From Myxococcales bacterium (lineage in GTDB: Bacteria; Myxococcota_A; Polyangia; Haliangiales; Haliangiaceae), in the NCBI GenBank assembly GCA_024222395.1, contig JAAEPE010000688.1, positions 1 through 42,257 on the forward strand: a stretch of 42,257 nt of DNA, written 5' to 3'. A program made the position numbers and the translations under genes. Every line of letters starts with the position of its first letter. The first letter of the stretch is position 1. Under the pieces are notes generated by a model that worked only from the letters and a program-made list of their open reading frames with translations, was not told the DNA's origin and searched no databases. Of this stretch, positions 18,295-26,323 are shown one piece after another.

Positions 18295-18633
18295 GTGCTG
18301 GTCTTACTACAAAGGCCTGATTTCTTGCTCGAAAAACGCAGTAACACCCGCCACCCTGTCAGCATCGACACCACCGTCACCTTCCAAGAGAAGCAGAGCA
18401 AACAGACGATTGTGAGTATCTCCCTCGGGGGGGCTCTTCTCACCTTCGGAGAACGCCTGCCAATCGGAACCCGACTTGATGTGGTCTTCCTAATTCCCAC
18501 CGCAGAATCAGAGATTTCTGTGGGCGCCATCGTGCGCTGGGTCGCGAAAGAGTCACTAGGTGTCCAGTTCGACGGGCTAAGAGCTCGCGACGTATGGTCC
18601 CTCAACGAGTATTTCAGAAACTTAGAAGAATAG
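18295..18633 (+). CDS. PilZ-domain protein
   Basis: 112 residues from GTG 18295. The PilZ signature is present: R-S-N-T-R-H near residues 15-20 (the RxxxR c-di-GMP motif), then VSISLGGALL (the D/NxSxxG position, with Ser in place of Asp/Asn at the first site). It ends VGAIVRWVAKESLGVQFDGL, the usual last strands. AGGAGG lies near 18263, closer to an out-of-frame ATG at 18287 than to this start, so the true start is uncertain. PilZ proteins sense cyclic di-GMP and alter motility or surface functions. The reading frame overlaps the next gene by 40 bp, which implies translational coupling. Confidence 0.8.
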   Translation: MLVLLQRPDFLLEKRSNTRHPVSIDTTVTFQEKQSKQTIVSISLGGALLTFGERLPIGTRLDVVFLIPTAESEISVGAIVRWVAKESLGVQFDGLRARDVWSLNEYFRNLEE

Positions 18634-19889
18634 GAGTCGTTCTTATTCTCGCCGCCGGAGCGTCTTGCGCCTGGGCAAGCACTTCGAGCGTCGCCCAGGC
18701 GCAAGACGCTCCAACGGCTCGCGCACCAGCGGTCGATGAGAGTGCTAGAGACGAGTTTCAGGTTTTCGATGCCTCCGTTATCGACCTGCGGTCCGGTTCG
18801 GACGAGGTTCGGAGCCCAAGCAGGGAGGCATTCACCGACGCCTTGGGCGAACACGGCGAACTCAGGCTGAGCGGCGACCTCGAGTTACGCAAGGCCCTCG
18901 CCGGCTCTCAGTACTCCGCCATCCTCGAGCAGGGCAAAGCCAACCTCGCGGTGGCAGCCCTAGCCTACGGCTCGCACGATTGCGCCGGAGCGCGCAGTCG
19001 CTCGAGCGAGGCCATCCTTGATCTCGCAGCTGCCCATGCATCCGGCGCGCAAGCGAGAAGGCACCTGCGTTCTGCCTACCTCTATCGCTTTCTATGTGCT
19101 CACCGAGAGCAGCGAGCCGACCAAGCACTCGCCGCGGCCCGTATCCTGAGACGACTCGCCGACGCCGACGCCGGCCCGGACGGACGCCCCACAGAGATAA
19201 GCACAGCAACTTGGCAGCAGTACCCAACGCCAGATGTGCAGAGCAACGGTGAGCTCATACAGGTCAGCATTGAGAGTTCCCCCCCCGGGGCCGACATCAT
19301 GGTCGACTTCGAGCAACGAGGAATATCTCCGAACCGAATTTTTCTGAGCCCTGGCGAACACCTCGTTGCCATGGGTGGAGAAAACGGGACCGTTTCACAG
19401 CGCATCACGGTCTCGGCTGCTGGGACCGTAAAACTGGCCCTGCATCCCAGCAGGCGCCAATGGATCGGCATCACCGACTCCCTTGACGAGCTCAGAGCTG
19501 CACGAGGAGACGCAAGAGAGAAGGCAATGCTCGCCCTGATGGCAGCAGTCGAAGCGCAAGTCGCCTTCGTTATGCGCGAGCCAGGGCGAGTTTCTGTCTG
19601 GATCCTCCCCACCGGAAAACACACCGCCCAGCACGTTGGCCACGCCCCAAACGCTTCTATCGCAGGCGAAGTGGCATTGCAGGCGCTACAAGAGAGCTCC
19701 CGCTCTCCCGGCTTGAATCCAATGATGCCCCTGCTCACAGAAGACCACACCACTACGACCCGTTCCAGTAGCAATCGGCGCTGGTGGGTCTACGGAGTCG
19801 TACTTGGCGCGGCGGCCATTGGGGCGGGTTTTATGGTGGCGCAGGATCTGAGCGAGAATCGGCAACGTATCGAGGTATCTCTGCCATGA
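18594..19889 (+). CDS. PEGA-domain exported protein with C-terminal membrane anchor
   Basis: 431 residues with a signal peptide (about 1-36, hydrophobic core GVVLILAAGASCAWA). Residues about 95-200 are Ala-rich and helical. A PEGA domain follows at about 220-280 (VSIESSPPGADIMVDFEQRGISP...LSPGEHLVAMGG), a small beta domain common in myxobacterial envelope proteins. Near the C-terminus RRWWVYGVVLGAAAIGAGFMVA is a membrane segment. Its start lies inside the PilZ gene, and its TGA overlaps the next ATG. A perfect 20-bp inverted repeat covers its signal-peptide codons 22-40. It is probably a periplasmic protein held by the C-terminal anchor; function unknown. Confidence 0.75.
   Translation: MVPQRVFQKLRRIGVVLILAAGASCAWASTSSVAQAQDAPTARAPAVDESARDEFQVFDASVIDLRSGSDEVRSPSREAFTDALGEHGELRLSGDLELRKALAGSQYSAILEQGKANLAVAALAYGSHDCAGARSRSSEAILDLAAAHASGAQARRHLRSAYLYRFLCAHREQRADQALAAARILRRLADADAGPDGRPTEISTATWQQYPTPDVQSNGELIQVSIESSPPGADIMVDFEQRGISPNRIFLSPGEHLVAMGGENGTVSQRITVSAAGTVKLALHPSRRQWIGITDSLDELRAARGDAREKAMLALMAAVEAQVAFVMREPGRVSVWILPTGKHTAQHVGHAPNASIAGEVALQALQESSRSPGLNPMMPLLTEDHTTTTRSSSNRRWWVYGVVLGAAAIGAGFMVAQDLSENRQRIEVSLP
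18657..18712 (+). repeat. Perfect 20-bp inverted repeat inside the coding region
   Basis: The left arm is GGAGCGTCTTGCGCCTGGGC (18657-18676), the loop 16 bases, and the right arm its exact reverse complement (18693-18712). It begins 24 bases after the PilZ stop codon and lies in codons 22-40 of the PEGA gene. The transcript can form a very stable GC-rich stem there. No T-run follows, so simple intrinsic termination is unlikely. A role in attenuation, mRNA 3-prime protection for PilZ or translational control of the PEGA gene is possible. Confidence 0.85.
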
Positions 19890-20932
19890 GGCCGCTCGCC
19901 ATCCGTACCTTCCTCCTCTCCTCCATTCTTGCTCTCGTGCTCTCAATCGGAGCGAGCTCGGCGAGCGCTGCCCCCGGTGACGGGGCACTGGGGCAGACGA
20001 AGATTCCTCTGCCGATCCTCATCGAGGGCCACAATCTGATCGTTCGGGCGCAAGCTGGTATGGGCTCGCTAGCAAGAGAAGTCGCGAAGGCCTCACCGCG
20101 ATTCCTCAAAGAGATCAGCGGCGATCTCCGAGACCTCGACGTTCCCAAGCGCATCGAGATTCGTTTGGTGCACAAGGCCTCATCCCTGCCGAATGTCGCA
20201 CCTCCAGGGCACAGCGCACCGAGTTGGGCGGCAGGTGTCGCCTACTCGCAATACGGCGTCGTCTCGGTCGCTCACGCAAGCGGAACAGAGATTAATAGTG
20301 TTCTTGCAGTCACCGCCCACGAACTCTCTCACCTCGCCCTGGGTGCCGCGTTGCACGACCGAGCCCCGCGCTGGCTGAACGAAGGGTTTGCCTACATACA
20401 CTCGTCTGAGTGGTCCATAGCCCGCGTACAAGTACTCACCGGGATGGCATGGAGCGGCAACACCATTCCACTCGCCGATCTCGATAGCAGCTTTCCCGCC
20501 GCGGAAATTGAGGTGCACAAGGCCTACGCGCAGAGCTACGACTTCGTCGCATTTCTAGCTCGCCGCGGCCGCTATATCGACAAGAAGGACGAAGGCGATC
20601 GCTGGCCGTTCCGAAACTTCTTGGCTCACATTGCCGCCGGCCAATCTACTGATGACGCCGCCCGAAGAGCGTACGGCGCCAACCTTACAAGTCTCTATGG
20701 CGAGTGGTATGAGGATCTTCGCAGCCGCTACATGATCATCCCTGCGAGCCTCTTTGGCCTCTTCGTTTGGAGCTTTGCCGCACTACTCTTGGTGATTGCC
20801 TACTGGCGCAAATCTCGACAAGCAAAGCGGATTCTAGCTATCTGGGAAGCGGAGGAACGATGTCGCATCCTAGAGGTGCAAAATGGGTCGCCACCGGTGA
20901 GTTCCATCCTCCCCTCAGAGCTCTCTACATAG
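19886..20932 (+). CDS. Peptidase MA-like (gluzincin) membrane-anchored protease
   Basis: 348 residues from ATG 19886, which overlaps the upstream TGA; the longer frame lacks a signal peptide, while this start gives MRPLAIRTFLLSSILALVL ending ASAAP. The zinc motif is HELSH (H145, E146, H149), and WLNEGFA gives the expected third ligand Glu166. This is the peptidase MA pattern. A membrane segment lies near the C-terminus (about 290-312: LFGLFVWSFAALLLVIAYW), leaving a short cytosolic tail. The catalytic domain is thus periplasmic. The operon context with PilZ, PEGA and a histidine kinase suggests envelope surveillance, but no substrate can be named. Confidence 0.85.
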   Translation: MRPLAIRTFLLSSILALVLSIGASSASAAPGDGALGQTKIPLPILIEGHNLIVRAQAGMGSLAREVAKASPRFLKEISGDLRDLDVPKRIEIRLVHKASSLPNVAPPGHSAPSWAAGVAYSQYGVVSVAHASGTEINSVLAVTAHELSHLALGAALHDRAPRWLNEGFAYIHSSEWSIARVQVLTGMAWSGNTIPLADLDSSFPAAEIEVHKAYAQSYDFVAFLARRGRYIDKKDEGDRWPFRNFLAHIAAGQSTDDAARRAYGANLTSLYGEWYEDLRSRYMIIPASLFGLFVWSFAALLLVIAYWRKSRQAKRILAIWEAEERCRILEVQNGSPPVSSILPSELST

Positions 20933-21020
20933 GCTATTGGCTACAAATCGGGTTTCGGCGATCTCGCGTCACGCTTGATTCAAGGTTTGGTCCCATGCGG
21001 CCGATTTCCATTCAAGAGAA

Positions 21021-22331
21021 ATGCCCCTCGCCATCGCCGCCTACGTGCTCGCTGGAGCCGCCTGCATAGCTTGCTTTCGCTATCGTCATCGCGCCATTGG
21101 CCTGCGCAAGAAACTTCTCGCAAGCACGATAAGGAATGAAGAGCGAGCGGCTCAAGATCACATGGAGCTACAGCTCGCCGAAGAGTTTGATCGCGCACTG
21201 GCGAAAGTCTCAAGTGAATCCCACCGCGCGCTGCACGACGCCGTTCTCACCCTGCAGGCCCGGCACAATGAAGCTCAGCGGTGGACCGAGGCGTTGCCCG
21301 ATGCAATCGTCGTGCACCGCGGCGGCGTTATCGAGTTCATTAACCACCCCGGAGAAGTACTCTTCGCGACCGTGAGCCACGAGGTACTCGGAACCCACAT
21401 CGATACCTGGCTAGAAGGCTCCATCTCGGAGCGAGAAGACGAGAGCGGGGAGCACGACGAGAGGCATGTTCAGCGCCCTATGGCCCCCCCGGTTGTCGTT
21501 AGTGTGTCGGAGGTATCGGTCGAATTCGAGGGCAGCCCTGCCACGCTCATCCTACTTCGAGATCTAACGGCCCAGCGACGCGTCGAGAAGCGACTGCGGC
21601 TGGCTGATCGCATGACGAGCCTCGGGAGTCTAGTCGCTGGCATCGCCCACGAACTCAACAATCCAATGAGCTACGTGCTGGCAAACCTCGAAATGCTCGG
21701 TGACGAGCTCAGGGCGCTAGAGCTAGAGCCAAGCCAAGCAACCGAGCTATTCGAGATGCTCGCAGAGTCTCGCGAAGGTTGTATGCGCATCAGCTCCACA
21801 GTTGGAGAGCTTCAACGATTCTCTCGCCCACCACCTACGGGCAATGGCGGGAGCCTAAGCCAGATCGTCGGCAGTGCGTGTGCCATAGCCGGATCCACCA
21901 TTCAATCCCACGCAGAGCTCAATATCTCCATCGACGATGACACCGTGCTCTCGGAAGGAGCTGACCAGCTCACTCATGTGTTGGTCAATCTCTTGCTCAA
22001 TGCAACGGAATCGATCGTCTCGCTTCCTCCAAACGACGAACAAGCAACCGTCGCGCTGAGAGCGTTCCGACAGGGCGATGGCGATGGGACGCTCATCATT
22101 GAGGTATCCGATACCGGCCCTGGAATTCCGGAGCAACTACAGGAACGCATTTTTGATCCCTTCTACACCACTCGCCTTAGTGGTAAGGCCACAGGACTAG
22201 GATTGCCCATTTGTTACAGCATGGTGGCCGCGATGGGCGGCAACTTGGAAGTTGAAAGCCACGAAGGGGCAGGAGCAATCATGCGAGTGCGCCTGCCATC
22301 CGACCTTGGCGTTCTCAGTGATCCAAGCTAG
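21021..22331 (+). CDS. Sensor histidine kinase with PAS domain (NtrB-like)
   Basis: 436 residues. One membrane segment at residues 2-19, a coiled-coil-like stretch (about 28-90), a PAS-like domain (about 95-190: WTEALPDAIVVHRGGVIEFIN...LILLRDLTAQRRVEKRL), the dimerisation domain with phospho-acceptor His210 in IAHELNNPMSYV, and an ATPase domain with N-box VLVNLLLNATESI, G1 DTGPGIP, F-box DPFYTT and G2 GLGLPI. No receiver domain or adjacent response regulator is present, so the partner is encoded elsewhere. It follows the peptidase gene by 88 bp and precedes a small anchored protein by 9 bp. Confidence 0.92.
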   Translation: MPLAIAAYVLAGAACIACFRYRHRAIGLRKKLLASTIRNEERAAQDHMELQLAEEFDRALAKVSSESHRALHDAVLTLQARHNEAQRWTEALPDAIVVHRGGVIEFINHPGEVLFATVSHEVLGTHIDTWLEGSISEREDESGEHDERHVQRPMAPPVVVSVSEVSVEFEGSPATLILLRDLTAQRRVEKRLRLADRMTSLGSLVAGIAHELNNPMSYVLANLEMLGDELRALELEPSQATELFEMLAESREGCMRISSTVGELQRFSRPPPTGNGGSLSQIVGSACAIAGSTIQSHAELNISIDDDTVLSEGADQLTHVLVNLLLNATESIVSLPPNDEQATVALRAFRQGDGDGTLIIEVSDTGPGIPEQLQERIFDPFYTTRLSGKATGLGLPICYSMVAAMGGNLEVESHEGAGAIMRVRLPSDLGVLSDPS

Positions 22332-22340
22332 CCTTGCCTG

Positions 22341-22832
22341 ATGAAACACCCAAACTCACGCGCCCTCGTTGTTGCTGCCCTGGTCGCCGTCTTCGCTATT
22401 TGGTGGATGTGGCCCAGCTCGCAAAGCAAGACCTCGAGTGCACAGGGTGGAGATTTCGATACTCTCGCCAATCGGATCTGGATCGATCATATCCCGGCCG
22501 ACGAGCGAGACAAAATTGACCTTTTCATTCTCCTCGACGATCCGACGATCGGCGCGTTTACCAAGAGCAGCGCCTACGAGGGTGATTGGGCGGCATTCGA
22601 ATGGTCCATCGAGAAGGGGCTAGTGATTTCGATGCTGCAAGCGCAAACCAAGCACAGAATGCATCCCAAGGTAGCGCGGGGAGCTACGTGTGCCCCGTTC
22701 GATTACTGCATGAAGCTCGAGGGTGCTCCGAGGGGCTCGAAGACCTACGGCAGCATGGAAGACTGGGTTGTAAACGACCTTGAGAGCTTTGACCTTCGCA
22801 AGACCGTCTTGAACCTCGTAGCAGCAGACTAG
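22341..22832 (+). CDS. Conserved-looking membrane-anchored protein, unknown function
   Basis: 163 residues with an N-terminal hydrophobic segment (8-24: LVVAALVAVFAIWWMW) that could be an uncleaved anchor. The soluble part contains NRIWIDHIPADERDKIDLF, SAYEGDWAAFEW, LQAQTKHRM and a pair of Cys in ATCAPFDYCMKLEG that could form a disulfide. No named family is recognised. It follows the histidine kinase gene by 9 bp and so is probably co-expressed with it. Its stop TAG is inside the CTAG boundary of repeat copy 2. Confidence 0.7.
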   Translation: MKHPNSRALVVAALVAVFAIWWMWPSSQSKTSSAQGGDFDTLANRIWIDHIPADERDKIDLFILLDDPTIGAFTKSSAYEGDWAAFEWSIEKGLVISMLQAQTKHRMHPKVARGATCAPFDYCMKLEGAPRGSKTYGSMEDWVVNDLESFDLRKTVLNLVAAD

Positions 22833-22990
22833 ACCGTCGAGCGAAAGAAATGACCGAGGATGGTGAGTTCTGATTTTTCGAGTGCAAGGCGCGAATAAGG
22901 ATTTTGCCGGGGCAAATGACGAAATGAGCAACGCTGCAATCGGGAAAGCAGGACCATCAGACCGATCATTGTCTACGCTCGGCGGTCTAG
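22829..22990. mobile_element. 162-bp MITE-like element, copy 2 (inverted relative to copy 1)
   Basis: The left end CTAGACCGTCGAGC (22829-22842) and right end GCTCGGCGGTCTAG (22977-22990) are inverted repeats with one mismatch. The interior is the reverse complement of copy 1 with about 9 differences by eye and no length change. As in copy 1, it separates two convergent genes, and both TAG stops (22830-22832 plus, 22989-22987 minus) lie in the terminal CTAG. The segment could act as a bidirectional terminator because its arms pair. No transposase gene lies in the window, so mobilisation would need one elsewhere. Confidence 0.8.
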
Positions 22991-25900
22991 GGCAGAGCAG
23001 TCTCTTCGACGTAGAGATAATCCGCGGGGGGCACCATGGCGTAGCCCTCTTCGCTCACACTAATGAGCTCATTGGCATCGTCGCCGAGGAGCCTGCGAAT
23101 TCGCATGATGTTGGTGAAGAGTGCCGCGTCATGACGGAGCGGGTGATACTCGACTTGCCAAACCTTCTCGACGATTTCTTCCTTCGAGAAGATCGTTCCT
23201 GGATGCCCGGCAAACAGAAAGAGAAGACGCTTGAGCAAACTTCGGCGGCGCAAGTCGGCGGTCGTCTCGCCCCTACGAACAATGAGCTGACGAACCGCAT
23301 CGACAGAGAGACTGCGCTCTCCCATGCCCAGCAGGCCGGCGCTGGCCGAGGCCACGAAACTCTCGGAGCCTGTGGCACTCACGCATCGATATGGTCTGGC
23401 AGAGGAGAAGCCTAGATCCGAGAGCATGGAATCGGAGGCAGCGCGAGCCCAACGGCTTGCGGTTGCGGTACTCGCGTTGAGACGAGACTCTCCGAAGTCG
23501 TTCCCATCTTCGGCGATAACCTCGAGCGCGCGGACCGCTACCAGGAGAAGCATCGGAGATACCGCTTCGCTGGCAAGTCCGCGAGCATCCCGCGCGTATG
23601 TAGCCGCGTCGCGCACGTTGCTTTGATCCCGTGCCAGAGCAGACAAGACCAAGAGGGCTTGAATCTGCGCCTCAGTGCAGGCGCTCGCTTGAGCCGCGCG
23701 AGCAGCTCGCGCGGCGGCCTCACCTGCAGCCTTGCGCTGTCCACGAGAAAGCTCCAAACGCGCAACCATCGCGAGAGAAAGGGAGAGAATGCGACCGTAT
23801 CCTAGACGTTCCGCCTGTACCGCCGAACGCCTCGCCGCCGAGAGCGCACCTGCCGCATCGTTGCGAGCGAGTGCCAGGCGAGCTATCTCCAAGTCGGACT
23901 GCGCTTCTTCCTTCGTTTCCACTCCACTCCATGCGTTGATTTCGCGGTGTATGGCCGCGAGACGAGAGAGATCTTCGTAGGGGAGCACGTCTACGTCGAT
24001 AGTGCCGATGAACTCGGCAACGTGCTCGATCCGAAGTTCGACCAGGCCTATGTGGGCATTGACAAGCTCAGCCTGGGCTACAAGAGAGCGAAGCCCATAG
24101 CGCCCAGCAGTGCTCGCCACAGCATCGGTGAGTTCTGCGGCGTTGCTCAACTCTCCGATAGCGACCAATCCGCGAGCAAGTTCGATATCAGCGCGGAGGG
24201 CGCCTATCTCGTCTCCTCGCTGACGAGCGGCAGCGACGATCTCTCTAAGAATTGCACCGGCATCCCGAGCATTGCCAACAGAAGACTCAACCAGCGCCAC
24301 GCAGCGGGAAAGTTCGTCGCGCAACGGCACACAATCCACTTCGCAAACCGACAATTCAGCCTGTACTCGCAACTCCCGAGCTTCCCGATACCGCAATTCA
24401 TCTATCAGGTTACGCACTCTGGAGACTTCGACGCGGGCGGCCATCTCGCCATCGTCTGCGCCGTTTGCCGCACGCGAGAGGGCGGCACGCGCTCCGCTGG
24501 GATTCCCGCGATGTGACTCCAACTGTGCGAAGGCGAGGTGCAGGACGGCACGAGCAGCTCCACTCAATTGTCCCCGCTCCTCAAATGCGCGAGAGAGACA
24601 TGCCTCGGCCGCATTGATATTTCCGCAGGCGATTTCCAGTTCGGCCATCGTGGCAGCTGCTTGCGCCATATCGTTGGCACTGCTCTCCGAGTCTTCGGCA
24701 AGGACGGCGTCAAGCATCGTTCTCGCAGTCGCGATTTGCCCCGTGCGGAATTGTAGAAATGCAAGGGTACGACGATCGAGCACTTCGCTGAGTTCAAGGG
24801 CATCCGCGAAACGACCGTGGCGAATGGCAATTTGCGCTTCAACGCGGGCGAGACCGTTGCTGGCAACACCTAGGCTTCGGAGTTTCTCTATTTGTGCGAG
24901 AACCTCTCCGCCGGCGCCCCTAGCCAAGGCCCCCCGTGCGCATTCGATAAGCGCGTCTCCGGCAGCATCGTGTTCACCCGCAGCAATGAGATGCACCACG
25001 ATCTCTCGGGATCGCTCTACCGGATCCATGAGAGCAATTGCGCCATCGTCCCCTGCGTTCCACGCGGGGCGCTCTGGACCATTGCCCCGGCCAAGGCCAC
25101 GGAGGACAGCAATAGCGCGCAACTCAAGAGTTGCCCGAAGCGATGGTGCGATGGCAGCCAGCACTTGATCCCGAACGACATCGTGCACGCCAAAGCGTCC
25201 CGACTCCAGAGGGTCAATGAGCTGGCGCGATACTAGATCGATGAGCGCGGATTCTGGACTGTCTCGGTCCATCACCGCAGCAATGGCAGCGGGGGCGGCA
25301 GCTAGATTCACCACGCAAATGGCTTCGAGCGCGGCGCGGGCTTCTGCGCTGAGTTCTTCGAGTTCCCAGGCATCCGCGCCATAGCGACTCCGCGCATATT
25401 CGCGGCGCATCGCCAAAGGCATGCCCCGGGTCTTGCCGATCGCGGCAGCAAACGCCTCTTGACGGGTCGGCCCATAGGTCTCTTCGAGATGGAACCAAAG
25501 ATCGCGAGCGCTGCCTTCCTCTAGCCCTTCAAGAGTGAGCGAGAACTGCCGGGCATCGCCGCGAGGAATGGGCAAGATGTCGCGAGTGAGCAAGAGCAAG
25601 CGCCCCGCACCCGGCCGGTCGGCAACACTAGCAACGAGACGAACCACGTCCATTGGAGGCAGGTGATGAACATCATCAACAATTACTAGGTGCGGCTCGT
25701 TGTGGAGAACGGAATCAAGTGAACCCGGCATCCGATCCATTGCCCGCTCGCAGCGAGCCACCACCGCAATACCCAGGTCACCCGGCGCGCACGCGACACG
25801 GGTGACCTGGAGAGTGCCGTCGCCCAAGAGCGAGCCCTCAACTTGCTTCGCCAATTCTCCAGCCAACCTAGTCTTGCCCGATCCAACAGCACCATTGACC

Positions 25901-26040
25901 ACAAGGAGGGGGGATCCGGTCAAGGCTTCGAAAAGCTCGCTGAGTTCTCGAATCCGGCCCACAAATGGGGGGGGAGTAGCCAGACCGAGACGAGCGAAAA
26001 CAGGCGAGGGGGAAGACGGCTTTGAGATTCGGCGTCGCAA
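22987..26040 (-). CDS. Large transcriptional regulator: AAA ATPase, TPR-like array, C-terminal OmpR-type winged helix
   Basis: About 1017 residues from TTG 26040, preceded by GAGGT; the frame is open to TTG 26079, just after a stop. The N-terminal STAND/AAA module has PPFVGRIREL, Walker A NGAVGSGKTRLAG, Walker B HLVIVDDVHHL and sensor-like LLLLTRD. A long Ala-rich helical repeat region follows (about 350-860, TPR-like). The C-terminal 100 residues are an OmpR/PhoB-type DNA-binding domain: KRLLFLFAGHPGTIFSKEEI, VEKVW, HDAALFTNIMRIRRLLG and ISVSEEGYAM. MalT-type regulators have the same order but a LuxR helix-turn-helix; SARP-type proteins carry the winged helix at the N-terminus. The inducer and targets are unknown. 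Confidence 0.85.
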   Translation of the reverse strand: MRRRISKPSSPSPVFARLGLATPPPFVGRIRELSELFEALTGSPLLVVNGAVGSGKTRLAGELAKQVEGSLLGDGTLQVTRVACAPGDLGIAVVARCERAMDRMPGSLDSVLHNEPHLVIVDDVHHLPPMDVVRLVASVADRPGAGRLLLLTRDILPIPRGDARQFSLTLEGLEEGSARDLWFHLEETYGPTRQEAFAAAIGKTRGMPLAMRREYARSRYGADAWELEELSAEARAALEAICVVNLAAAPAAIAAVMDRDSPESALIDLVSRQLIDPLESGRFGVHDVVRDQVLAAIAPSLRATLELRAIAVLRGLGRGNGPERPAWNAGDDGAIALMDPVERSREIVVHLIAAGEHDAAGDALIECARGALARGAGGEVLAQIEKLRSLGVASNGLARVEAQIAIRHGRFADALELSEVLDRRTLAFLQFRTGQIATARTMLDAVLAEDSESSANDMAQAAATMAELEIACGNINAAEACLSRAFEERGQLSGAARAVLHLAFAQLESHRGNPSGARAALSRAANGADDGEMAARVEVSRVRNLIDELRYREARELRVQAELSVCEVDCVPLRDELSRCVALVESSVGNARDAGAILREIVAAARQRGDEIGALRADIELARGLVAIGELSNAAELTDAVASTAGRYGLRSLVAQAELVNAHIGLVELRIEHVAEFIGTIDVDVLPYEDLSRLAAIHREINAWSGVETKEEAQSDLEIARLALARNDAAGALSAARRSAVQAERLGYGRILSLSLAMVARLELSRGQRKAAGEAAARAARAAQASACTEAQIQALLVLSALARDQSNVRDAATYARDARGLASEAVSPMLLLVAVRALEVIAEDGNDFGESRLNASTATASRWARAASDSMLSDLGFSSARPYRCVSATGSESFVASASAGLLGMGERSLSVDAVRQLIVRRGETTADLRRRSLLKRLLFLFAGHPGTIFSKEEIVEKVWQVEYHPLRHDAALFTNIMRIRRLLGDDANELISVSEEGYAMVPPADYLYVEETALP

Positions 26041-26196
26041 GTGATGAGTACCTCGTGCTTGGGGACGTGACCTAGGCAACTACTGCCCGGGCCTTGGCCT
26101 GAGGTGCTTCGCAAGCTCCGTTCCAAACTGCGCAGATGATGTGACCGATCCCGCAGCCCACTAACAGGTTGAAATGTCTTGTAGTCTGACCGGCAA

Positions 26197-26221
26197 CAGG
26201 TGCGACCTAGGGTCTCACCTG
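26197..26221. promoter_or_regulatory. 25-bp near-perfect palindrome upstream of the AAA-TPR regulator
   Basis: CAGGTGCGACC and GGTCTCACCTG flank TAG, pairing at 10 of 11 positions. It lies in the 244-bp gap between two minus-strand genes, about 157 bp upstream of the regulator start and about 100 bp after the acyl-CoA synthetase stop. It could be an operator for a dimeric regulator or the stem of a terminator. No T-run follows on the minus strand, which favours a binding site. No other feature was seen in this gap. Confidence 0.5.
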
Positions 26222-26323
26222 GGAGCGTACAAGCAAGAAGTGATGCGTTCGGGCATCGAGGCCTCTATGTCTCACTGTGCCCAAACAGGAGAGCGCAAGG
26301 CCCTCGCATCCCCCGAGGAGACT

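Noticed and set aside
22882..23415. Plus-strand open frame starting in repeat copy 2, similar at its start to the minus-strand frame 10286-10810
   Set aside because: The shared start comes only from the repeat element; the rest runs antisense to real genes with different proteins.
24272..25168. 298-codon plus-strand frame inside the regulator region
   Set aside because: Ser/Arg/Ala-rich shadow composition opposite a clear multi-domain gene.
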